Below the pieces are notes generated by a model. That model saw only the letters and a program-made list of their open reading frames with translations, made no database searches and had not been told where the DNA came from. A DNA stretch of 5,034 nucleotides from Pseudomonadota bacterium (GTDB lineage: Bacteria; Pseudomonadota; Gammaproteobacteria; Xanthomonadales; Xanthomonadaceae). A program made the position numbers and the translations under genes. The stretch is taken from NCBI GenBank assembly GCA_023391775.1, contig JAEWAG010000281.1, positions 1-5,034 of the forward strand, read 5' to 3'. This document shows, in pieces, positions 1 to 5,034 of the stretch (positions are counted from its first letter, which is position 1; each line of letters begins with the position of its first letter).

Positions 1-1294
1 CGCGCTCGAAGGCGGCATTGGGGTCGGCATTGACCAGGGCGCGGGCCAGGTCGGCGCGCGTACCGCCCTGGCAGTGGCGGCTGTACAGGCTGGCGACCCG
101 CGACGTTGCCGCCAGCACCGTGCCGGCGGGGATGATGGTCGTGGCCTCGTAACGCGGGTTGAGGTTGCGCAGGGTGCGCATGTAGCCGTCGCGGCTGCCG
201 GTGTTGCCCAGGCAGATGGTTAGCTCGTATATGCTGGCCGGGCGCACCAGCCTCACCGTGGCCGGATGCGCCTCGACCTTGGGGAAGGTCACGCCGAACT
301 GCTGCGGATGCAGGAAGATCCACGCCGCGGCCACCACCATCGGCACGTAGTCGCGGGTTTCGGCCGGGAACTGCTCGTACACCGGGATCGACCAGAAGCC
401 GACGCCCGCGCTTTCCCGATGCACGCGCCGGGCCCGGCCCTCGCCGCCGTTGTAGCCGGCCAGCGACAGCTCCACGTTGTCGTTGAGCTCGCGCAGGCGC
501 TCGTTGAGGTAGGCGGCGCTGGCCTCGGCGGCCGAACGCGGGTCGTAGCGGGTGTCGAATCCGGTGCCGTCCGGACCCAGGCCGAAGCGACGGCCGGTGG
601 CGGGCATGAACTGCATCGGCCCGGCGGCGCCGGCACGGGACACCGAATGCACCCGGCCATTGGATTCCTTGGCCAGGATGCCGAACAGCAGCGCCTCCGG
701 CAGGCCCCGCTTCTCGAACTCCGGCCACATCAGGTGGCGCATGACCTGGTAGTTCTCAAAGCTGGTCATCAGCTGCGGGCGCATGTCGGTGAGCCAGCGG
801 CGGATGCCGGCCTGGATCGCCGGGTTGTAGCTGACCATGCGGTCGAAGGCGTGGCGGCCGTCATCGCCCAGCAGGCGTGCGGCGCGCACCGCCTCGGGCA
901 CGTCGGCGGCCAGCGCCGGGTCGGCTTCCAGCAGCTCGTCCTCGCCGGCCTCGTCCGGTCCCTCGCCGCGACCGTCGACCTCGTCCTTGAGCAGGCGCTT
1001 GTAACTGGCCAGCAGGTCCGACAGCGGGCAGCCGCGCTGCTTCACGCAGGCGTCGATCACGTCCTCCATGTCCTCCAGCGCGGCGTTGCCCTCCTCCGTG
1101 CCACGCGGATCGCCGTTGCCGGCCAGGACCAGCGCGGCGCGGAAGCGGGATTCGGCCTGGTCCATGCGCGCCACCAGTGCCTCGGCGGCGGCCCGGTCGC
1201 GTGCGGAGACGCGCTGGGCGAAGGCGGACGGAACCACGCAGGACAGCAACAGCACGGCCAGCAACGGCCGGGAAAGCACGGTACGGAAAGGCAT
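1..1294 (-). CDS. MltD-like lytic transglycosylase (SLT domain plus LysM-like segment), 3' end off window
   Basis: Exported murein lytic transglycosylase, expected to cleave the MurNAc-GlcNAc bond of peptidoglycan with formation of a 1,6-anhydro end, in the periplasm or at the outer membrane. The frame is open for 431 codons from the ATG at 1294 and leaves the window without a stop. Residues 1-26 form a signal peptide (MPFR, hydrophobic LLAVLLL core, SAFA cleavage site). Residues 27-190 are unassigned and include Cys83, Cys89 and an acidic stretch at about 105-125. The SLT domain covers about 195-330: catalytic Glu210 in AKESNG, GAAGPMQFMPATGRRFGL at 222-239, and AGYNGGEGRARR at 279-290. The downstream FWSIP and ETRDYVP motifs match E. 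coli MltD in order. Residues about 345-397, ending IIPAGTVL, look like a degenerate LysM peptidoglycan-binding repeat. No strong Shine-Dalgarno precedes the ATG; a GGAT lies 10 nt upstream. It is divergent from the ATPase gene. The SLT call is firm; the MltD subfamily and LysM calls come from memory of motifs. Confidence 0.93.
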   Translation of the reverse strand, partial: MPFRTVLSRPLLAVLLLSCVVPSAFAQRVSARDRAAAEALVARMDQAESRFRAALVLAGNGDPRGTEEGNAALEDMEDVIDACVKQRGCPLSDLLASYKRLLKDEVDGRGEGPDEAGEDELLEADPALAADVPEAVRAARLLGDDGRHAFDRMVSYNPAIQAGIRRWLTDMRPQLMTSFENYQVMRHLMWPEFEKRGLPEALLFGILAKESNGRVHSVSRAGAAGPMQFMPATGRRFGLGPDGTGFDTRYDPRSAAEASAAYLNERLRELNDNVELSLAGYNGGEGRARRVHRESAGVGFWSIPVYEQFPAETRDYVPMVVAAAWIFLHPQQFGVTFPKVEAHPATVRLVRPASIYELTICLGNTGSRDGYMRTLRNLNPRYEATTIIPAGTVLAATSRVASLYSRHCQGGTRADLARALVNADPNAAFER

Positions 1295-1321
1295 CGGCAA
1301 CAGGATCCGGAAGCGCCCCGC

Positions 1322-1351
1322 AGGGTAGCCCCCGCCGCGCGGGCGCGGCAA
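1322..1351 (-). promoter_or_regulatory. Candidate sigma-70 promoter for the lytic transglycosylase gene
   Basis: Read on the minus strand, a -35-like TTGCCG (1351-1346; 4 of 6 against TTGACA) is followed after 18 nt by a -10-like TACCCT (1327-1322) inside GCTACCCTGCGGGGC. The first base of the -10 hexamer is 33 nt before the ATG at 1294, which would give a leader of about 20 nt. The -10 match alone is poor (3 of 6). The call rests on position, the -35 partner and resemblance to the elements before the ATPase and greB genes. Confidence 0.35.
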
Positions 1352-1364
1352 CCCGCGTCGCGCG

Positions 1365-1379
1365 GCTAGAATCCGCGGC
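1365..1379 (+). promoter_or_regulatory. Candidate -10 promoter element of the DUF853 ATPase gene
   Basis: TAGAAT at 1367-1372 (5 of 6 against TATAAT) sits in GCTAGAATCCGCGGC, with its first base 34 nt before the ATG at 1401. Transcription would start near 1379, leaving a leader of about 22 nt. No convincing -35 hexamer is seen 16-18 nt upstream, where the sequence is CG-rich. The element is the most AT-rich spot in the intergenic region. GAGG at 1392-1395, 5 nt before the ATG, is the likely ribosome binding site. Confidence 0.5.
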
Positions 1380-1400
1380 ATTCCATGCCACGAGGCCCCG

Positions 1401-2954
1401 ATGGACCCGATCCTGCTCGGCAAAGGCATCACCGACGACATCCCCGTCCAGCTGCTGCCGTCCCTGGCCAACCGCCACGGCCTGGTGGCCGGCGCTACCG
1501 GCACCGGCAAGACCGTGACCCTCATGACCCTGGCCGAGGGTTTCTCGCGCATCGGCGTGCCGGTGTTCGTGGCCGACGTGAAGGGCGACGTGGCCGGGCT
1601 TGCCGTCGCCGGTGAAGGCGGCGACCGGCTGCAGCGTCGCGCGGTGGAGATCGGGGTCACCGGCTACGCGCCGGAGGCCAGCCCCGTGGTGTTCTGGGAC
1701 CTCTACGGCAGGCTCGGCCACCCGGTGCGGACCACCGTCAGCGAGATGGGCCCGACCCTGATGGCCCGCATCCTGGAGCTCAACGACACCCAGACCGGGG
1801 TGCTGGACATCGTGTTCAAGCTGGCCGACGACCGCGGCCTGCTGTTGCTGGACCTGGACGATCTGCGCGCGCTGCTGGGCCTGGTAGCCGCCGAACGCAA
1901 GGCGGTGTCGGCCGAGTACGGCCTGGTCAGCGCGCAGACCGTGGCCGCGATCCAGCGCGCGCTGCTGCGCCTGGCCCAGGACGGCGGCGACCAGTTCTTC
2001 GGCGAGCCGGCCCTCGAGCTGGCCGACATCATGCGGGTCAACCACGATGGCCGCGGCGTGGTCGGCATCCTCGCCGCCGACCAGCTGATCCTCAAGCCGC
2101 GCCTGTACTCAACCTTCCTGCTGTGGCTGCTGAGCGAGCTGTTCGAGACCCTGCCCGAGGTAGGCGACCTGGACAAGCCGATGCTGGCCTTCATCTTCGA
2201 CGAGGCACACCTGCTGTTCGCCGACGCCCCGCCCGCGCTGCGCCAGCGCATCGAGCAGGTGGTGCGACTGGTCCGCTCCAAGGGCGTGGGCATCTACTTC
2301 TGTTCGCAGTTCCCGGACGACGTGCCGGACAACATCCTCGGCCAGCTCGGCATCCGCGTGCAGCACGCACTGCGCGCCTATACCCCGCGCGACCAGAAAG
2401 CCGTGCGCACCGCCGCCCAGACCTTCGTGCCCAACCCGAAGCTGGACGTGGCCGCCACCCTGCCCCAACTGGGCACCGGCGAGGCCCTGGTCAGCACCCT
2501 GCAGGGTGGCGCCATCCCCTCGCCGGTACAGGTGACCAAGATCGCGCCCCCGCGCTGCCGCCTGGCCGCGATCACCGAGGCCGAGCGGGCCCGCGTGCGC
2601 GCCGGCAGCCCGCTGGGCACGCGTTACGACACCGCGGTCAACCGCGAGTCGGCCGCCGAGATGCTGGCGGCGCGTGCCGCCGCCACGGTGCCGCAGGACG
2701 CGCCGGCGGCGCGCACCGATGGCGGCTTCGGCCAGCGCGTGCGCGAGTTCCTGTTCGGGGATGGCCGCCGCCAGGGCGTGGTCGAATCCGTCGCCAGGCA
2801 GACCACCCGCAACGTCGGCGGCTCGATCGGGCGCAGCGTGGGCAGCAGCATCGGCGAAAGCGTCGCCGGCAAGACGGGACGGAAGTACGGCGGCCAGATC
2901 GGCAACCAGATCGTGCGCGGCATCCTCGGCGGCATCCTGGGCCGGCGGCGCTGA
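1401..2954 (+). CDS. DUF853 / HerA-like P-loop ATPase (YjgR family)
   Basis: A 517-residue cytoplasmic ATPase of the HerA/FtsK-like superfamily, DUF853 branch, the family of E. coli YjgR. Members are predicted ring-forming NTPases; substrate and physiological role are not established to my knowledge. Walker A is GATGTGKT at 31-38 (Lys37), close to the N-terminus, so the N-terminal barrel domain of true HerA is absent. A VADVKGD motif at 57-63, typical of this group, follows. Walker B is LAFIFDEAH at 262-270 (Asp267, Glu268). RLVRSKGVGIYFCSQ at 289-303 carries candidate arginine-finger and sensor residues. The C-terminus (about 470-517) is rich in glycine at four-residue spacing and ends in GILGRRR. 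The length is normal for the family and the frame is intact. The start has GAGG 5 nt upstream; an ATG at 1385 is out of frame. The gene is divergent from the transglycosylase gene and has its own -10 element. It is often annotated as a helicase, which the sequence does not prove. Confidence 0.95.
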   Translation: MDPILLGKGITDDIPVQLLPSLANRHGLVAGATGTGKTVTLMTLAEGFSRIGVPVFVADVKGDVAGLAVAGEGGDRLQRRAVEIGVTGYAPEASPVVFWDLYGRLGHPVRTTVSEMGPTLMARILELNDTQTGVLDIVFKLADDRGLLLLDLDDLRALLGLVAAERKAVSAEYGLVSAQTVAAIQRALLRLAQDGGDQFFGEPALELADIMRVNHDGRGVVGILAADQLILKPRLYSTFLLWLLSELFETLPEVGDLDKPMLAFIFDEAHLLFADAPPALRQRIEQVVRLVRSKGVGIYFCSQFPDDVPDNILGQLGIRVQHALRAYTPRDQKAVRTAAQTFVPNPKLDVAATLPQLGTGEALVSTLQGGAIPSPVQVTKIAPPRCRLAAITEAERARVRAGSPLGTRYDTAVNRESAAEMLAARAAATVPQDAPAARTDGGFGQRVREFLFGDGRRQGVVESVARQTTRNVGGSIGRSVGSSIGESVAGKTGRKYGGQIGNQIVRGILGGILGRRR

Positions 2955-2961
2955 GCGCCGC
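2945..2961 (+). other. GC hairpin enclosing the ATPase stop codon
   Basis: A perfect 7-bp stem (2945-2951 with 2955-2961) encloses a 3-nt loop that is exactly the TGA stop codon. A 12-bp palindrome, GCGCCGCGGCGC, overlaps it at 2955-2966. No T-run follows, so this is not a standard intrinsic terminator. It could slow RNA decay or weakly terminate transcription, or it could simply reflect GC-rich composition. Confidence 0.25.
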
Positions 2962-2987
2962 GGCGCTCCCGCCTCATCCCCGCAGGC

Positions 2988-3002
2988 GTTAGCATCAGCG
3001 CC
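2988..3002 (+). promoter_or_regulatory. Candidate -10 promoter element of greB
   Basis: GTTAGCATCAGCGCC contains TAGCAT at 2990-2995 (4 of 6 against TATAAT). It matches the ATPase element at G-TAG-ATC-GCG-C positions, and its first hexamer base is likewise 34 nt before the ATG, at 3024. No clear -35 is visible. A weak ribosome binding site, AGGT at 3011-3014, lies 9 nt before the start. Confidence 0.4.
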
Positions 3003-3023
3003 CCTCGAACAGGTCCGTACGGC

Positions 3024-3524
3024 ATGTCCCGCTGGCGCCCGCCCCCGGAAAAAAGCACCGCCCTGATCACCCGCCAGGGCCACGACCGGCTCAAGGCCGA
3101 GCTGGATGACCTGTGGCGGGTGCAGCGTCCGGAAGTGGTCAAGGCGCTGGCGGCGGCGGCGGCGGAGGGCGACCGCTCTGAAAACGCGGAGTACACCTAC
3201 CGCAAGAAGCAGCTGGCCGGCATCGACCGCCGGGTACGCTACCTGTCCAAGCGGCTGCCGGCGCTGAAGGTGGTGGAGACCACGCCATCGGACCCGGAGG
3301 CGGTGTTCTTCGGTGCGGTGGTGGAACTGGAGCGCATCGACAACGGCGAGATCTCGCGATACCGCATCGTCGGCCCGGACGAGACCGATGCGGCCCTGGG
3401 CTACATCAGCATCGACTCGCCGCTGGCCCGCGCCCTGCTGAAGAAGCGCGTCGACGACGAGTTCGACGTGCAGCTGCCCGGTGGCCCGGCGCGCTTCCTG
3501 ATCGCGGACGTGGTCTACGGCTGA
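3024..3524 (+). CDS. greB: Transcription elongation (transcript cleavage) factor GreB
   Basis: GreB enters the secondary channel of RNA polymerase and stimulates cleavage of the 3' end of backtracked RNA, so stalled complexes can restart. The 166-residue protein follows the GreB pattern from end to end. The N-terminal coiled coil (about 12-80) has [24 protein letters not shown] and the tip motif GDRSENAEY, in which Asp50 and Glu53 correspond to the acidic tip residues that hold the catalytic Mg2+. YRKKQL and IDRRVRYL follow. The C-terminal FKBP-like domain (about 90-166) has [18 protein letters not shown] and [15 protein letters not shown]. The LW/RPEV and IDRRVRYL motifs separate GreB from GreA. 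About nine extra residues (MSRWRPPPE) precede the E. coli-type start, and I keep them because the first ATG fits the upstream signals. An Ala run coded by five GCG codons lies just before the tip. The gene is 69 bp from the ATPase gene and 82 bp from the VOC gene, probably transcribed from its own promoter. Confidence 0.97.
   Translation: MSRWRPPPEKSTALITRQGHDRLKAELDDLWRVQRPEVVKALAAAAAEGDRSENAEYTYRKKQLAGIDRRVRYLSKRLPALKVVETTPSDPEAVFFGAVVELERIDNGEISRYRIVGPDETDAALGYISIDSPLARALLKKRVDDEFDVQLPGGPARFLIADVVYG
3150..3164 (+). repeat. (GCG)5 triplet run within greB
   Basis: Five consecutive GCG codons encode Ala43-Ala47 of GreB, immediately before the EGD that leads into the catalytic tip. Counting the flanking bases, the GGC/GCG tract runs 3149-3165. 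It is short and in phase, so slippage would change the protein by whole alanines. Confidence 0.7.
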
Positions 3525-3557
3525 GCGCACGACCGGCCGCGCGGTCACCCGGTGCGT
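3525..3557 (+). terminator. Weak candidate terminator hairpin after greB
   Basis: Directly after the greB stop, GCGCAC (3525-3530) can pair with GTGCGT (3552-3557, one G-U pair), and GACCG (3531-3535) with CGGTC (3542-3546). This gives an 11-bp two-part stem with a 5-nt bulge and a 6-nt loop. No T-run follows, so intrinsic termination is doubtful. The rest of the 82-bp gap holds a second small hairpin (GGCCC/GGGCC, 3576-3590) and no good promoter; GAAGAT at 3560-3565 matches TATAAT in only three positions. Confidence 0.25.
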
Positions 3558-3606
3558 GGGAAGATGGCTCGCCGCGGCCCTGCCCGGGCCACCCACGGAA
3601 GGCTCC

Positions 3607-4008
3607 ATGACGCTGTCCTGCCACATCGACTTCGACGGCCGCTGCGAGGAGGCGTTCCGGTTCTATGCCGCGCACCTGGGTGGCCGGATCCGCACCCTGC
3701 TGCGGGTCGGGGACTCGCCCCTGCGCGGCCGCTCCGGGCTGCCGGACACGGCGGTGGTCCACGCCAACATCCGCTTCGGGGACATGGAACTGGCCGGCGC
3801 GGACGTGGCGCCGCCAGCGTATGCGCGCCCCCGCGGGGTGTACCTGCTGCTGGGCCTGGAATCGGAGGCCCGCGTGCGCGCCTGCTTCGATGCGCTGCAG
3901 GAAGGTGGCGAGGTGGTGCTGCCACCCCAGGCGACCTTCTGGTCGCCGTGCTACGCGATCGTGGTGGACCGTTTCGGCGTGCCCTGGAAGCTCAACTGCG
4001 GCACCTGA
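3607..4008 (+). CDS. VOC-family (glyoxalase/bleomycin-resistance fold), PhnB-like protein
   Basis: A 133-residue cytoplasmic protein of the vicinal oxygen chelate superfamily, PhnB-like branch (E. coli YjdN/PhnB type). The first motif, HIDFDGRCEEAFRFYAAHLGG (6-26), is the typical N-terminal FDG-C-EAF-FY-LGG signature. It is followed by VVHANIRFGDMELAGAD (50-66) and a second beta-alpha-beta-beta unit, from about 77 to the end, with ARVRACFDALQEGG, SPCYAIVVDRFGVPWKLN and a short tail. His52 lies in a common metal-ligand region, but I cannot assign the full ligand set. No substrate can be named; members of this branch are mostly uncharacterised and the link to phosphonate metabolism is by name only. 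I chose the ATG at 3607 because GGAAGG lies 4 nt upstream and the family motif starts at once. An in-frame GTG at 3556 would add 17 residues without family resemblance. The gene is convergent with rimO. Confidence 0.88.
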   Translation: MTLSCHIDFDGRCEEAFRFYAAHLGGRIRTLLRVGDSPLRGRSGLPDTAVVHANIRFGDMELAGADVAPPAYARPRGVYLLLGLESEARVRACFDALQEGGEVVLPPQATFWSPCYAIVVDRFGVPWKLNCGT

Positions 4009-4015
4009 TATGCAA

Positions 4016-4033
4016 CGCCCGCCAGCGCGGGCG
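4016..4033. terminator. Candidate bidirectional terminator hairpin between the VOC gene and rimO
   Basis: In the 29-bp convergent gap, CGCCCGC (4016-4022) pairs perfectly with GCGGGCG (4027-4033) around a CAGC loop. On the minus strand the stem is followed by TTGCATA, a weak U-rich tail that favours termination of rimO transcripts. On the plus strand it is followed by CGCC with no T-run. Its position between two stop codons supports a terminating role. Confidence 0.5.
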
Positions 4034-4037
4034 CGCC

Positions 4038-5034
4038 TCAGACCACCCGCAGGCCCAGCGGCGAGGCGTCGCCGGTTTCGGCGTACTCGACCTCGCCGTA
4101 CAGGTCGTGCTCGTCGCTGCCCATGATGCGCACGTCGACGAACTCGCCCACCTGCAGGCCGGCATCGCGACCGTCCTGGATCTGGACCACGCCATCGATC
4201 TCCGGCGCGTCGGCCATCGAGCGGGCAATGGCCAGCTCGCCGTCGAGCAGATCCACCAGGCAGCGCTGCACGGTGCCGACCTTGGCCTCCAGGCGCGCCG
4301 CCGAGATTTCACCCTGGCGCTCCATGAAGCGGGCCAGGCGCTCCTGCTTGACCTCCTCCGGCACCGGATCCGGCAGTGCATTGGCCGCCGCGCCGTCGAC
4401 CGGCGAGTAGGCGAAGGCGCCGACGCGATCGAGCTGGGCCTCGTCGAGGAAATCCAGCAGCGCCTCGAACTCGGCCTCGGTCTCGCCGGGAAAACCGACG
4501 ATGAAGGTCGAGCGCAGGGTCAGCTCCGGGCACATGGCGCGCCAGCGCTGCACCCGCTCCAGGGTCTTGTCCACCGCACCGGGACGCTTCATCAGCCTGA
4601 GGATGCGCGGGCTGGCGTGCTGGAACGGGATGTCCAGGTAAGGCAGCACCTTGCCCTGCGCCATCAGCGGGATCACGTCGTCCACGTGCGGATACGGATA
4701 GACGTAGTGCAGGCGGGTCCAGGCGTCCAGCTCGGACAGGCCCTCGCACAGCGCCTTCATCCGGGTGGCGTATTCCTTCCCGCGCCACGTGCCCGGGGCG
4801 TAGCGCAGGTCCACGCCGTAGGCCGAGGTGTCCTGCGACACCACCAGCAGTTCGCGCACGCCGCCCTTCACCAGCCGCTCGGCCTCGCGCAGCACCTCGT
4901 CCACCGGCCGCGACACCAGGTCGCCGCGCATCGACGGGATGATGCAGAAGCTGCAGCGGTGGTTGCAGCCCTCGGAGATCTTCAGGTAGGCGTAGTGCTG
5001 CGGGGTCAGCTTAAGGCCGTAGTCCGGCACCAGG
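4038..5034 (-). CDS. rimO: Ribosomal protein S12 methylthiotransferase RimO, N-terminus off window
   Basis: RimO is a cytoplasmic radical-SAM enzyme with two [4Fe-4S] clusters. It adds a beta-methylthio group to the conserved aspartate of ribosomal protein S12 (Asp88/89) using S-adenosylmethionine. The window holds the C-terminal 331 residues, and no start codon for this gene is present. Counting from the first full codon at 5033, the radical-SAM motif CNHRCSFC is at 23-30 (Cys23, Cys27, Cys30). It is followed by the RimO-typical [78 protein letters not shown] and YSPVDGA. These distinguish it from the tRNA enzyme MiaB. A TRAM domain covers about 254-316, including [11 protein letters not shown]. 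The protein runs about 15 residues further than E. coli RimO, ending GLRVV. The missing part should be the N-terminal UPF0004/MTTase domain with the second cluster. It is convergent with the VOC gene, 29 bp apart. Confidence 0.97.
   Translation of the reverse strand, partial: LVPDYGLKLTPQHYAYLKISEGCNHRCSFCIIPSMRGDLVSRPVDEVLREAERLVKGGVRELLVVSQDTSAYGVDLRYAPGTWRGKEYATRMKALCEGLSELDAWTRLHYVYPYPHVDDVIPLMAQGKVLPYLDIPFQHASPRILRLMKRPGAVDKTLERVQRWRAMCPELTLRSTFIVGFPGETEAEFEALLDFLDEAQLDRVGAFAYSPVDGAAANALPDPVPEEVKQERLARFMERQGEISAARLEAKVGTVQRCLVDLLDGELAIARSMADAPEIDGVVQIQDGRDAGLQVGEFVDVRIMGSDEHDLYGEVEYAETGDASPLGLRVV

Noticed and set aside
1334..1349. Inverted repeat GCCGCG/CGCGGC in the divergent intergenic region as an operator
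   Set aside because: Six-base GC palindromes are common at this composition and there is no regulator gene next to it. It may still overlap the minus-strand promoter, but I cannot support an operator.
266..1369. Plus-strand open frame of 367 codons
   Set aside because: It lies antisense to the transglycosylase, whose protein shows a signal peptide and SLT motifs. The plus-strand product is a low-complexity His/Arg/Gly/Ala-rich translation with no domain, typical of GC-rich shadow frames.
1385..1615. Small 76-codon frame starting at an ATG just before the ATPase start
   Set aside because: It is out of frame with the ATPase, is Arg/Pro-rich, and overlaps the Walker A coding region.
861..2045. 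Minus-strand open frame of 394 codons spanning the divergent intergenic region
   Set aside because: It crosses two real genes and their promoters, and its translation is compositionally biased without recognisable motifs.
3556..3606. Upstream in-frame GTG start for the VOC gene, adding 17 residues
   Set aside because: The added residues have no family resemblance. The ATG at 3607 has GGAAGG just upstream and starts directly at the conserved motif.
2109..3626. Minus-strand open frame of 505 codons opposite the ATPase and greB genes
   Set aside because: Despite its length it is antisense to two genes with full family motifs. It persists because stop codons are rare in the complement of GC-ending codons.
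1..5034. Defence, toxin-antitoxin or mobile system around the HerA-like ATPase
   Set aside because: HerA-type ATPases can occur in defence loci, but this one belongs to the DUF853/YjgR branch. It has no nuclease, Sir2 or NurA-like partner beside it, and its neighbours are housekeeping genes.

Overview
The window is a compact, very GC-rich stretch of bacterial chromosome, roughly 70% G+C judged by eye. The GreB and RimO sequences, the strong GC bias at third codon positions and the GCTAGAAT-type -10 elements suggest a gammaproteobacterium of the Xanthomonadaceae or Lysobacteraceae (Lysobacter, Luteimonas, Stenotrophomonas or Xanthomonas-like). That placement is inferred from the look of the sequence; no search was run. 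There is no mobile element, CRISPR array, tRNA or rRNA, and no sign of horizontal transfer.

Layout, left to right. (1) 1-1294, minus strand: an exported MltD-like lytic transglycosylase whose C-terminus runs off the left edge. (2) 1295-1400: a 106-bp divergent intergenic region with a candidate promoter on each strand. (3) 1401-2954, plus: a DUF853 HerA-like P-loop ATPase (E. coli YjgR family) with a glycine-tetrad tail. (4) 3024-3524, plus: transcript cleavage factor GreB, with its own -10-like element. (5) 3607-4008, plus: a small VOC/PhnB-like protein. (6) 4009-4037: a 29-bp convergent gap containing a GC hairpin. (7) 4038-5034, minus: ribosomal protein S12 methylthiotransferase RimO, whose N-terminal part lies beyond the right edge.

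The genes do not form one pathway. Cell-wall turnover, an ATPase of unknown role, transcription elongation, a VOC-fold protein and ribosome modification sit side by side. The 69 and 82-bp gaps between the three plus-strand genes, and the -10-like elements in front of several of them, argue for mostly separate transcription units. GreB (rescue of backtracked RNA polymerase) and RimO (S12 modification) both belong to gene expression, but they are convergent and separated, so the sequence shows no functional coupling.

I found no previously undescribed system. The observations most worth a second look are a -10-like element placed 33-34 nt before three start codons, the exact four-residue glycine periodicity at the end of the ATPase, and the ambiguous signal peptide/lipobox and cysteines of the transglycosylase. 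The long antisense reading frames are by-products of high-GC codon use.
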